From positions 1 to 43,844 of the forward strand of contig JAJDUH010000043.1 in NCBI GenBank assembly GCA_022826805.1: 43,844 nt of DNA, given 5' to 3'. Position 1 is the first letter of the stretch, and every line of letters starts with the position of its first letter. The notes beneath the pieces are model-generated. The model ran no database searches, was not told the DNA's origin, and saw only the letters and a list, made by a program, of their open reading frames with translations. The stretch is from Candidatus Poribacteria bacterium (GTDB lineage: Bacteria > Poribacteria > WGA-4E > WGA-3G). This document shows, one piece after another, positions 7,760-16,466 of this stretch. The translations under genes and the position numbers were made by a program.

Positions 7760-10700
7760 TCAAACTGCCAACTCTGGCAATTCCCGAACAATCTCCACCG
7801 TCCGCAGACTCACATGAATAACCCGCGCAATCAGATCCACAATATACCGAGGTTGATCCGCTCGGTTCGGGTCGTTCACGATCCCACTCCGTTTGTCTAC
7901 CTTCACACGATACTGATCCACCACCCACTCCAACGCGGAGCGATTGCCCAACCGATATTCAAACGCCTCTGGCGGAATACTGTCCAGCGTTAGGAAATCG
8001 TTATATTTCAACTGCGTCTTATCCTTCGACAACCGCATCTTCTCAACTCGCCAATCTATCGGCATACCGGGTGTCTCAATATATTTCAACGCATCGTATT
8101 TCGGAGCGGATTCATAACTAACGTGGAGGTCAGCCAATTCCGCACCCGCGCGGGCAAACCCCCAAAAGTCCTTGGCGAACGGGATATGTGGCAGATCGCG
8201 CTTGAGGTTCCTCTCATATTTCTCACGATAGGCCGGATGGTGCAAGAGTGCGTAGTTATAGTGGAAGATGTCCCACTTGGAGATGCTATCATCGTTGTAG
8301 TGATCCCGAAACTCTGCCAACGCCCAATCCGTGATATTCTCTTGTCGGTTCGTGCCATCTTCGTTGTAGGTGTAGAAGGGAAAACATTGCGTTTTTTCGA
8401 GAAAATCGAGAGATGGAATTATATCTGAGACTAAAGCGTGAAATGATTTTTTCGCTCCAATGCCACTGACACAGATTACCCTATTCTCAGTTTCTGTCTC
8501 AGTTGTAGGAAAAATTGACGGAAACACAAAAACACGGTGATTCAAAATTCGGTCGAAGAATAGATGAGTCTTCGTAAAAGGTCGGTAAAGAGAGTGTCGG
8601 AGTTTTGCGTCTGAAAACTCAGCTATTTTACCGCCCTTCAACTTCTGTTTTAAGCCGGAACTCCAACTGATTTTCGTGTAATCATACACTACAAAATTAT
8701 CGATGTTCACAATCGACTTTTCTGGTGTAACAAGCCATTTCACTACATGTGTATTGTAGAAATCTATTGTTCGTTGAACGTTTTCTGTAAGAGCATTTGC
8801 ATTGAAGTTATAAACCCAGGCATCTCGATTTGTCCCAACTCCAAGGCTATATTGTTCAAATAGCACGCCCGTGGTTTCTGATTTTCCTGTTTTTACCGAT
8901 TTGCTCCCCATCGGTAGGAAGGTATTAAATTCGGTGTGCAGTCCTTCCGTTAGCCATGTATATCGCTTGTCAGGTGTTATCTGTTTCCACTCAATGTTTT
9001 GATAATGTTGCTTTGAATTGAGATAATTATACTTTTCTTCCTTCTGCCAAAATTCATCAACACGCGCATAGAAAATTTCAGACAGTTTCGGATCAGCCAT
9101 CCCGACCCTTTTCTTGATGAAAAAATTAATGCTCACTCCAACCTGAATCCCAAAGACGTTGTGCGTTGTTCCTGACAACTTCGGATTCTGACGGACGTTT
9201 CCGCCCAGATCTAAAATATAAATTGCGTCGAAATCCTGTGCGAGGTGTTTTCGCATGCCATCAAACGCCATTCGGTCAAGAAAGCCGTTATTCGTTACAA
9301 GCGCGACAACACCTTCATTTCCAATTCGTTTTGATGCCCATAGTATCGCTTTCACATACGGATCCGAGAGCGGTCTTTTATTTACTGCCTTTGAATCTTG
9401 CGAATATGTCTCTTGCAGTAGCGTGTCCATCGTCTTATACTTACGATTTTTGTTATTATCATTTTCATTCACCTGTCCCATATTGTACGGCGGATTACCA
9501 ATAACCACAAACATATCCGCCGCCTTTTGTCGCTCCACACGCTCTGTATTCTCACGCGTAAATATTTCTATCTGCTCTTTCTCAAGCAGCTCAAACGTAT
9601 CCGCAAGCGCGATCCCCTCAAACGGTAGATACGTCCCTGCGCGCTGGAAGAACTCCTGCTCAATGTTCAGGCTCGCAATGTAGTAGGGCAGGAGCATTAC
9701 CTCGTTACAGTGCAACTCATGGCGGTACTTCTCCTCCAGTGCTGTGCCTTGGATGTCCTGCATCAGCCGAACAATGAAATTCCCTGTCCCAACGAACGGA
9801 TCGATGATATGCACACCGCTATCCGACAGCGACCGACCGAACTCGGTTTCTAAGATGTGTTCCACACTCTTCACCATGAAATTGACAATTGGTTGCGGCG
9901 TATAGACGATGCCGTGTGTATCCGCCACATCTTCCGAGAACCCCTGAAAAAACTTCTCGTAAAACGAGTTGAGAAAATGCTGTTTCTCCGAAAAATCTTT
10001 GCAGAGCGTTGCTGCCTGCTCGATAGCAATGTAGAATCGGTCGAGCGGTTCAAGAAACGCATCGCGACTCATGGCGTGCCGCATCAGCACATCGCTGACG
10101 TTTTCAATTTCACGGGCGATAATATTTCGGCGGGTAAAATCCGACCGCTCAAAGACCGTGCGGAAGATCCGTTCGGTGAGGATATGTTGCGTCAGCATCT
10201 CCTCGACGGCTTCTTGTGAGAGATCAGGGTTAATCGAGGTACGGCAGGTATCGTAGAAATCCGAGAACGCTGTCCTGAACGTCGGATCCGTCTCGTAGCG
10301 TTCTTCGATGCGTTCCTTGAGTTCACTTGCGAGGTCTGGCACGTGTTCCCTGAAATCCGCGACTGCAGCCTGCCAGTCGTGAAGTTGTGGTGGGGTATAA
10401 GAGAACAGGTATTGCAGTGCCGAAATCAGGTTCGCAGGCACTGTGATGTCAAGGTCGAGTGCGACCTGTCCGTTCTGATACAGGATCGCGCGCTGTGGTG
10501 TCTGAAACAAAATGTTATCGAAGGGATAGCCAGCGTCCCGTTTCTCTTCGACTGCTTTCAGGAGGTCATCATCTACATCCTTCGCTTCCCAATAAGCGAG
10601 TGGAAGTTCAAATTCATTGCGAACGAGACCATCAATAACAATACGTTTCCCTGCTGCAGTCTGCATCGCATATTGCGCGATAAACGTGCCTTTTATCTGT

Positions 10701-10840
10701 TTCGTGCAGCTATCGAGTAAAAAAGCAAAAGGGTTGCTAACGGCACCTTCGTGTCTGATGCCTTGTTGTTCATATTCCTGCAGCGTGGCGTAATAGTCTT
10801 GGATTGCTTTATGATTCGGTTTAAGATTCAGTCGTGGCAT
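7760..10840 (-). CDS. Single-chain restriction-modification enzyme (type IIG / type ISP-like, no helicase)
   Basis: Encodes 1026 residues. The N-terminal nuclease domain shows a PD-(D/E)xK signature: D70 in VIDG and E85-A-K87 in YWEAK. A helical linker (about 150-300) leads to an N6-adenine methyltransferase, with motif X near 310-325, motif I DPFVGTGNF at 347-355 and catalytic NPPY at 449-452. The C-terminal part, including FARAGAELADLHVSYE, resembles the type ISP specificity domain. Type ISP enzymes proper have a helicase between nuclease and methylase; none is present here, so the protein should cut and methylate as a type IIG-like enzyme. The ATG at 10840 matches the usual family start; an in-frame TTG at 10876 would add 12 residues. 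It follows PD40 gene A1 by about 50 bases, and no separate specificity gene is present. Confidence 0.85.
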   Translation of the reverse strand: MPRLNLKPNHKAIQDYYATLQEYEQQGIRHEGAVSNPFAFLLDSCTKQIKGTFIAQYAMQTAAGKRIVIDGLVRNEFELPLAYWEAKDVDDDLLKAVEEKRDAGYPFDNILFQTPQRAILYQNGQVALDLDITVPANLISALQYLFSYTPPQLHDWQAAVADFREHVPDLASELKERIEERYETDPTFRTAFSDFYDTCRTSINPDLSQEAVEEMLTQHILTERIFRTVFERSDFTRRNIIAREIENVSDVLMRHAMSRDAFLEPLDRFYIAIEQAATLCKDFSEKQHFLNSFYEKFFQGFSEDVADTHGIVYTPQPIVNFMVKSVEHILETEFGRSLSDSGVHIIDPFVGTGNFIVRLMQDIQGTALEEKYRHELHCNEVMLLPYYIASLNIEQEFFQRAGTYLPFEGIALADTFELLEKEQIEIFTRENTERVERQKAADMFVVIGNPPYNMGQVNENDNNKNRKYKTMDTLLQETYSQDSKAVNKRPLSDPYVKAILWASKRIGNEGVVALVTNNGFLDRMAFDGMRKHLAQDFDAIYILDLGGNVRQNPKLSGTTHNVFGIQVGVSINFFIKKRVGMADPKLSEIFYARVDEFWQKEEKYNYLNSKQHYQNIEWKQITPDKRYTWLTEGLHTEFNTFLPMGSKSVKTGKSETTGVLFEQYSLGVGTNRDAWVYNFNANALTENVQRTIDFYNTHVVKWLVTPEKSIVNIDNFVVYDYTKISWSSGLKQKLKGGKIAEFSDAKLRHSLYRPFTKTHLFFDRILNHRVFVFPSIFPTTETETENRVICVSGIGAKKSFHALVSDIIPSLDFLEKTQCFPFYTYNEDGTNRQENITDWALAEFRDHYNDDSISKWDIFHYNYALLHHPAYREKYERNLKRDLPHIPFAKDFWGFARAGAELADLHVSYESAPKYDALKYIETPGMPIDWRVEKMRLSKDKTQLKYNDFLTLDSIPPEAFEYRLGNRSALEWVVDQYRVKVDKRSGIVNDPNRADQPRYIVDLIARVIHVSLRTVEIVRELPELAV

Positions 10841-10891
10841 GTCAGGTATCGTAGCAGACTGCAGGAGATACGTCAAGAAAAAGGTCGACCG

Positions 10892-11866
10892 CTACTTTTT
10901 CACTTCGCCCCAAGTTGTGGTTAGCAGGTGCGGTTGTGGCGCAACCGGGAGTGCATACGCTGGATCAAACCAATCGCCTACATAGTGCCAGAACCCTGGC
11001 GGTGTGAGTTGTATGGGTTCGCCGTCGTCCAAAGAGACTTTGAACATTTGTAAGTTATCGTCCTCATCAAAAGCGTGATAAAGGAGCGTATCGGCAGAGG
11101 GAGACCAACTCGGTTCCACAGCGCCACCGACGCCTTCATCAGGAACTCGTCGAACCCCTGTCCCATCACGATTAACGATATAAATGGTACTCCCATCACG
11201 ATCCAGTCCAGGCTTTTTGTTCCAAGAAAAAGCGAGTTTGTCTCCTGTTGGTGCCCATGCTACATGCCGCACCCAGTCTGGTGCTTTAGGCGGAAAAAAG
11301 AACTTGTGCTTACCTGTTTTCACATTGAGGATACTAATACGCTTGGGATCTCGTGTGCCACCTTCAATAAATGCTATCTCTGTTCCGTCGGGTGACCATG
11401 AGGGGCCGCTCCCAATTACCATGCGTTCCTCTTTTTTTCCATCTATTGGCGCGATATAGATATAATACACCCCTTGCTCCCAGCGGCTGTAAGCAATCTG
11501 TGTTCCATCGGGGGACCATACTGCGTACCGCCTATCCTTCGATTTGGCGAAAATTCGTCGGGCATTGGAACCGTCGGCATCCATCAGGTACAAATCCCAA
11601 CTGAGTCGCTCCCGGTCTCTATCTGATTGAAAAAGAATCTGTTCGCCAGTCGGCGACCACTTTGGGTCGACATCCATTCCGGGATGATGGGTGATTCTCT
11701 CCATTCCACTACCGTCGGGGTTTATTAGGTAGATGTCCCGGTTCTTATTGCGCGCCGTCATGAAGGCTATTTTAGGGGTTGTGGGTGCTTGTGCGAAAAT
11801 CGGATAAATGTGCGTGTAGAACAGGGCGAAAATGAATATGCCAAAAATAACATGTTTATTTTTCAT
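10892..11866 (-). CDS. PD40 (TolB-like) beta-propeller protein A1
   Basis: Encodes 324 residues: a signal peptide (about 1-26, ending IFAQAP) and a propeller with five W-containing blades (KWSPTGEQILF, VWSPDGTQIAY, SWSPDGTEIAF, AWAPTGDKLAF, SWSPSADTLLY) plus an N-terminal blade. It ends with PVAPQPHLLTTTWGEVKK, a tail shared with its neighbours. It is probably periplasmic or secreted. PD40 domains resemble the TolB propeller, but the TolB N-terminal domain and any Tol-Pal genes are missing, so TolB function is not implied. It differs from A2 (13155-14129) at about 29 of 324 positions by eye, a recent duplicate. The start at 11866 has GAGGAAC upstream. Confidence 0.85.
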   Translation of the reverse strand: MKNKHVIFGIFIFALFYTHIYPIFAQAPTTPKIAFMTARNKNRDIYLINPDGSGMERITHHPGMDVDPKWSPTGEQILFQSDRDRERLSWDLYLMDADGSNARRIFAKSKDRRYAVWSPDGTQIAYSRWEQGVYYIYIAPIDGKKEERMVIGSGPSWSPDGTEIAFIEGGTRDPKRISILNVKTGKHKFFFPPKAPDWVRHVAWAPTGDKLAFSWNKKPGLDRDGSTIYIVNRDGTGVRRVPDEGVGGAVEPSWSPSADTLLYHAFDEDDNLQMFKVSLDDGEPIQLTPPGFWHYVGDWFDPAYALPVAPQPHLLTTTWGEVKK

Positions 11867-11932
11867 CAGAAGTTCCTCTGTGAGTAGGAGAATAGTATAC
11901 ACAGTGCTTTCAGGTGGTTATGTCGAAAAAGA

Positions 11933-12955
11933 TTACTGCCTTTTCAGTTCTGCCCACTGTGTTGTTAGCAAGTTAGGTTTTGGTGAAACCGGCAGCGCAT
12001 ACGCCGGGTCAAACCAATCTCCGCCAGAATTCGCTTGAAAAGGATTACCAATATGTGTCAACTGCGTCCGAACGCCACTTTTTATATCAAGTTTGAAGAT
12101 TTGTAAACGACCATTGATTTTCTGTGTATAAAGAACTTCGTCTCCATTCGGCGATAATTTAGGACTCGTTGCCTTCGGACCCGCCTCATCTACAAGCTGC
12201 CGGAGATCGGTACCATCACGGTTAACGATGTAGATTGTTTGTTTATCAGACCATCCCTCTGGTAGCTTATCACCGGGCTTGAAGTCTGGTGGCAGCGGGT
12301 TGTTATTCCAAGAAAAGCCGAGTTTGTCCCCTGCAGCGGACACGGACACTCTCATTTGCCCACCTTTTAGTTTTCTGGGTAGGACCAATTTTTTCACCCC
12401 TGTGTGAACGTTGATAAATCCGATTCGGAAACCACTTAGTGAACAGATGATCTCTGTTCCATCCATCGACCATACTGGGTGAAAGCCCTCAAAGGCGAGT
12501 TCCACCTCTTCTTGTTCCCCAAGAGTGGCGATGTAGATAGCGTATATATCCTTATCCCAGTTGATGTGCATGTAAGCGATCTGTTTACCATCGGGGGACC
12601 ATGTTGGATAATCTCTATAAGTGAATCCCTTAATCTCTGTTTTGAAGACGCGTCGGACATTGGATCCATCTGCGTCCATCACGTAGAGACCTCGCTTCCC
12701 GCTGCGATCGGAGACGAAAAGAATCTGTTCACCGGTTGGAGACCAGACAGCGCTCAGATCGTTTGCCGGATTTTGTGTGAGGCGCATCTGTTCACTACCG
12801 TCAGGGTTCATAATATAGACTTCGCGATTACCATCGCGTGCGGAGGTAAACAGTATTTTGGGAGTAGTAGGTGCTTTTGCGAAAAGCGGACAAACATTTA
12901 CATTCAGCACCAATAAGACAGCCGTGACGAAAGCCAACAATCGTATTATCTTCAT
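11933..12955 (-). CDS. PD40 beta-propeller protein B1
   Basis: Encodes 340 residues with a signal peptide (MKIIRLLAFVTAVLLVLNVN, ending near LFAKAP) and a PD40 propeller (VWSPTGEQILF, TWSPDGKQIAY, VWSMDGTEIIC, VSAAGDKLGF, KLSPNGDEVLY). The C-terminal tail is a variant, PVSPKPNLLTTQWAELKRQ, with WAEL instead of WGEV. Its N-terminal blade reads KILFTSARDGNREVYIMNPD, placing it with genes C and F rather than with A1/A2. It lies 66 bases upstream of A1 and was probably duplicated together with it. The ATG at 12955 is preferred because an AAGGGA stands about nine bases before it. Confidence 0.85.
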   Translation of the reverse strand: MKIIRLLAFVTAVLLVLNVNVCPLFAKAPTTPKILFTSARDGNREVYIMNPDGSEQMRLTQNPANDLSAVWSPTGEQILFVSDRSGKRGLYVMDADGSNVRRVFKTEIKGFTYRDYPTWSPDGKQIAYMHINWDKDIYAIYIATLGEQEEVELAFEGFHPVWSMDGTEIICSLSGFRIGFINVHTGVKKLVLPRKLKGGQMRVSVSAAGDKLGFSWNNNPLPPDFKPGDKLPEGWSDKQTIYIVNRDGTDLRQLVDEAGPKATSPKLSPNGDEVLYTQKINGRLQIFKLDIKSGVRTQLTHIGNPFQANSGGDWFDPAYALPVSPKPNLLTTQWAELKRQ

Positions 12956-12999
12956 ACTGATCATCCCTTCCCAATCGCATCAAAATTAAATCCGAATAT

Positions 13000-13027
13000 G
13001 TAGGAGCAGCCCTTGTGGCTGCCCGCG
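13000..13027 (+). repeat. GTAG-headed palindrome
   Basis: GTAGGAGCAGCCCTTGTGGC and the following bases form arms GGCAGCC/GGCTGCC-like around a short loop. It lies in the gap between PD40 genes A2 and B1 and abuts a PD40 gene remnant. Confidence 0.55.
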
Positions 13028-13030
13028 TTT

Positions 13031-13054
13031 ACTTCTCCCCACATTGTGGTTAGT
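13031..13054 (-). pseudogene. Remnant of a PD40 gene 3' end
   Basis: On the minus strand this stretch encodes LTTMWGEV, matching the conserved LLTTTWGEVK tail of the neighbouring PD40 proteins, but nothing upstream of it is PD40-like and no stop codon follows at the expected place. It appears to be the leftover of a deleted copy, now flanked by palindromes at 13000 and 13058. Confidence 0.6.
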
Positions 13055-13057
13055 CCT

Positions 13058-13088
13058 GTAGGTTGGGTAGAGCGGCGCGAAACCCAAC
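13058..13088 (+). repeat. Complete GTAGGTTGGGT palindromic element
   Basis: GTAG-headed, with arms GTTGGGT and ACCCAAC around a loop AGAGCGGCGCGAA. The unit ending in GATTCAGAC follows at 13112-13120. Complete copies are also at 15383, 18710 and 36771. Confidence 0.8.
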
Positions 13089-13154
13089 GCCAATCTAATC
13101 CTGCGAATCCTGATTCAGACAATCCGCCAACTACCAACTGCTAATAACCAACCA

Positions 13155-14129
13155 CTATTTCTTCACTTCTCCCCATGTCGTAGTTAGCAGGTGCGGTTGT
13201 GGCGAAACCGGGAGTGCATACGCTGGATCAAACCAATCGCCTACATAGTGCCAGAACCCTGGCGGTGTGAGTTGTATGGGTTCGCCGTCGTCCAAAGAGA
13301 CTTTGAACATTTGCAAGTCCCGGTTCTTATCAAGCCCACCATAAAGGAGCGTATCGGCAGAGGGAGACCAGCTCGGTTCTACAGCATAACCAACACCTTC
13401 GTCAAGGACTCGTCGAACCCCTGTCCCATCACGATTAACGACATAAATAGTATTCCCATCAAGATCCAGTCCAGGCGTTTTGTTCCAAGTAAATGCGAAT
13501 TTGTCTCCTGTTGGTGCCCATGCTACATGCCGCACCCAGTCTGGTGCTTTAGGCGGAAAAAAGAACTTGTGCTTACGTGTTTTCACATTGAGGATACTGA
13601 TACGCTTGGGATCTCGTGTGCCACCTTCAATAAAGGCTATTTCTGTTCCGTCGGGTGACCATGAGGGTTGACTCCCAATTACCATACGTTCCTCTTTTTT
13701 TCCATCTATTGGCGCGATATAGATATAATACACCCCTTGCTCCCAGCGGTTGTAAGCAATCTGTTTTCCATCGGGGGACCATACTGAGGATCTCCTATCC
13801 TTCGATTTGGCGAAAATTCGTCGGACATTGGAACCGTCGGCATCCATCAGATACAAATCCCAACTGAGTCGCTCCCGGTCTCTATCTGATTCAAAAAGAA
13901 TCTGTTCACCAGTCGGCGACCACTTTGGACTGATATCCATTCCGGGATGATGGGTGATTCTCTCCATTCCACTACCGTCAGGATTCATTAGGTAGATGTC
14001 CCGGTTCTTATTGCGCGCCGTCATGAAGGCTATTTTAGGGGTTGTGGGTGCTTGTGCGAAAATCGGATAAATGTGCGTGTAGAACAGGGCGAAAATGAAT
14101 GTGCTGAAAATAACATGTTTATTTTTCAT
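13155..14129 (-). CDS. PD40 beta-propeller protein A2
   Basis: Encodes 324 residues, the close duplicate of A1 (about 91 percent identical by eye). It has the same signal peptide, five W-blades and the tail PVSPQPHLLTTTWGEVKK. Differences cluster in the last blade (LLYGGLDKNRD against LLYHAFDEDDN), perhaps the variable face of the propeller. The promoter-proximal sequence is also conserved: both genes share the segment with GAGTAGGAGAATAGT upstream of the start. The shared segment ends around 14172. The ATG at 14129 is placed by comparison with A1. Export to the periplasm or surface is inferred; the ligand is unknown. Confidence 0.85.
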   Translation of the reverse strand: MKNKHVIFSTFIFALFYTHIYPIFAQAPTTPKIAFMTARNKNRDIYLMNPDGSGMERITHHPGMDISPKWSPTGEQILFESDRDRERLSWDLYLMDADGSNVRRIFAKSKDRRSSVWSPDGKQIAYNRWEQGVYYIYIAPIDGKKEERMVIGSQPSWSPDGTEIAFIEGGTRDPKRISILNVKTRKHKFFFPPKAPDWVRHVAWAPTGDKFAFTWNKTPGLDLDGNTIYVVNRDGTGVRRVLDEGVGYAVEPSWSPSADTLLYGGLDKNRDLQMFKVSLDDGEPIQLTPPGFWHYVGDWFDPAYALPVSPQPHLLTTTWGEVKK

Positions 14130-14230
14130 CAGAAGTTCCTTTGTGAGTAGGAGAATAGTGGACACAGTGCTTGTAGATGGTTATATTCTACGGTGGATCC
14201 TGGAATTAATTGAACACTCTTTAGCACGAC

Positions 14231-14252
14231 GTGCGATGAATCGCACTACTAC
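14231..14252 (-). repeat. GTAG-headed palindrome inside an insertion
   Basis: The minus strand reads GTAGTAGTGCGATTCATCGC and ends in AC, with arms GTGCGA and TCGCAC. It lies within about 115 bases (near 14185-14303) that are absent from the otherwise homologous A1-B1 gap. Confidence 0.6.
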
Positions 14253-14310
14253 GAACGCCTCTCTGTTAAAGAACAGGTGTATGCTTAATTGTGAGCTTTA
14301 CCATAAAAGA

Positions 14311-15343
14311 CTACTGTCTTTTCACTTCTCCCCATGTCGTAGTGAGTAAGTGTGGCTGGGGTGCAACAGGCAACGCGTACGCCGGATCGAACCAATCTCC
14401 ACCTGCATTCGCTTGGAGAAGAGATGCACCGATAATATGCGTGAGCTGCGTCGTAATGCCACTGTTCAGGTTAAGTTTGAAGATTTGGAACCGCCCATTA
14501 GTTTCCCGTGTATAGAGGACATCCTCTCCATCAGGTGATAACTGAGGATACTGCGCATAGGGACCGTCTTCCTCAACAAGCTGCCGGAGACCCGTGCCAT
14601 CGCGATTCACAATGTAAATCGTCATTTTGTTCTTCCATGCTATCCATGCAGGTCTTTTTGCTTCAGCAGGCGGCATCTCATGAATGTTCCACGTAAAGAC
14701 AAGTTTGTCTCCTGTCGCCGACCATGACGGATCGCGTTGCCAAAAAGGTGCTTTCTTCGGTAAAAGCTGTTCTTGCGCACCCGTGCGAGCATTGATGAAT
14801 GTGAGCCGTTCCCGCACAGAGCAGGCGATTTCTGTTCCATCTGGCGACCATGCCGGAAAAGAGGCATCCGCAAGAGGTTCTACATCTTGTTCTCCAAGCG
14901 TCGCAATATAGAGCGTGATCGAAAGTTTCCCCCAGTTTATGCGCTCATAAGCGAACTGTGTGCCATCAGAGGACCAAGTTGGGTCTGTTCTCCAATCTTC
15001 TATCTTAAACTTGAAGACGCGCCGGACATTAGAGCCATCTGGGTCCATAAAATAGAGGTCTCTCACCCCCCCCACGATCGGAGACGAAAAGGATTTTCTC
15101 ACCTGTCGGAGACCAGACGGCTTGTTGATCATCTGCGCGGTGTTGTGTGAGGTTGACCTGTTCAGAGCCGTCGGGGTTCATGATGTAGACGTCGCGGTTG
15201 CCGTCCCGTGCGGAAGTAAACAGTATTTTCGGGGTCGTCGGTGCTTGTGCGAAAATAGGAAATATATTTACATTCAGCACCAATAAGTTAACTATCACAA
15301 GAACTACCAATTTTATCATTCTCATCCGACGTAAAAGTTGCAT
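14311..15343 (-). pseudogene. PD40 beta-propeller gene C, frameshifted at a G8 tract
   Basis: The N-terminal part (from ATG 15343, with GGGAGGAATCT before it) encodes a signal peptide and the first blades. At 15075-15068 (eight G on the coding strand) the frame changes. The upstream frame reads on as SDRGGGERPLFYG and stops, while the other frame gives GVRDLYFMDPDGSN as in the paralogs and continues to a normal tail, LLTTTWGEVKRQ. Seven G would restore one open frame of about 343 residues. This may be a real pseudogene, a slippage-prone phase-variable switch or a sequencing error. Apart from this it matches genes B1 and F closely. Confidence 0.8.
15068..15075. repeat. C8/G8 homopolymer causing the frameshift in PD40 gene C
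   Basis: Eight consecutive C on the plus strand. Comparison with paralogs implies that seven would keep the reading frame. Confidence 0.75.
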
Positions 15344-15382
15344 AGATTCCTCCCATCACAATCAAACCCAAACGTGTAATCT

Positions 15383-15413
15383 GTAGGTTGGGTAGAGCGG
15401 CGCGAAACCCAAC
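15383..15413 (+). repeat. Complete GTAGGTTGGGT palindromic element
   Basis: Identical in the arms and loop to the copy at 13058-13088. A slightly changed partner unit (GATTTAGAC) follows at about 15438. It lies between PD40 genes C and D. Confidence 0.8.
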
Positions 15414-15457
15414 GCTATATCTAATCCTGAAAATCCTGATTTAGACGACCACAACTA

Positions 15458-16423
15458 CTACTTCTTCACTTCTCCCCATGTTGTAGTGAGCAAAGAGGCA
15501 CTTGGCTGAATAGGTAAAGCGTCTCGCGTTGGCATCCAGGCAGGACTCCAATTCCTCGATAGTTCATCCGTTAATTGACGAAGTTCTCCACTGACCACAT
15601 TCATGACATAGATAGCGTTTGTTTTATTCTGTCGCGGTTCTCGGGCCTCAAACGTAATCCATTGGGCGTCAGAAGACCACGCCGGATCCAACTCCCATTT
15701 AGGTCCATTCGTTAACTGATGACGCTCTGCTCCATCTGTATCTATAAGAAAGAGATCAAAGGTATCCTCTCCATCAGCATCGTCTCGCGTCGCTGGAAAG
15801 AGAATCTGGTTTCCATTAGGAGACCACGCCGCTCCGCCTCCATTAAATTCTATGAACTGTCTAAGATTTTTCCCATCAGCATGCATCATATAAAGGAAGT
15901 TTTCGCGATGCCCCTTCTCATTACGTCGAAAAGAAGAGAAGAGAATCTGTTGACTATCAGGCGACCATGCAGGAGTTGTGTTTTTGCCTGGATGCCTTGT
16001 CAGCCGCTGTAGGTTCTTACCGCGAACGTCCATTTTATAGATTTCATACGCCCCCGAACGATCTGAGCAAAACGCAATCCATTGTCCATCTGGAGACCAA
16101 ACCGCACATACATCAATTCCAGGATCCTTGGTTAATCGGCGACTTTTCTCTGTTTCGATATCCATCACGTAAATGTCAAAATTCCCCCCTTGATCAGAAC
16201 TATAAGCGAAAAAACGACCATTAGGAGACCATGTTGCACCGATCTCATTTGTCCGTCGCCGGTTCGTAAGGTTGCGAAGGTTTTCGCCATTTATATCAAT
16301 GATGTAGATATCGGCGTCTCCTGTTCGGGTAGAAGAAAAAGAGATATATTGGACATCTTCAGCATAGGCGCAAATGCTCATTATAAGCAGAAAGCCGACT
16401 ACCAGATACGCTGTTCTCAACAT
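15458..16423 (-). CDS. PD40 beta-propeller protein D
   Basis: Encodes 321 residues with a signal peptide (about 1-21, ending ICAYAED) and five W-blades (TWSPNGRFFAY, VWSPDGQWIAF, AWSPDSQQILF, AWSPNGNQILF, AWSSDAQWITF). It is of a different subtype from A and B and closest to gene H: both have a DIYVMDI / HVMDI blade and TWSPNGRFFAY. It lacks the DWFDPAYALPV segment but keeps the tail LPIQPSASLLTTTWGEVKK, which argues that the tail is a separate functional unit. Export is likely; the ligand is unknown. The ATG at 16423 has GGAG about ten bases upstream. Confidence 0.85.
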   Translation of the reverse strand: MLRTAYLVVGFLLIMSICAYAEDVQYISFSSTRTGDADIYIIDINGENLRNLTNRRRTNEIGATWSPNGRFFAYSSDQGGNFDIYVMDIETEKSRRLTKDPGIDVCAVWSPDGQWIAFCSDRSGAYEIYKMDVRGKNLQRLTRHPGKNTTPAWSPDSQQILFSSFRRNEKGHRENFLYMMHADGKNLRQFIEFNGGGAAWSPNGNQILFPATRDDADGEDTFDLFLIDTDGAERHQLTNGPKWELDPAWSSDAQWITFEAREPRQNKTNAIYVMNVVSGELRQLTDELSRNWSPAWMPTRDALPIQPSASLLTTTWGEVKK

Positions 16424-16466
16424 AAAACATCCGCTCCATTATTCTATTTGATTTCGGTCTAAAGTC

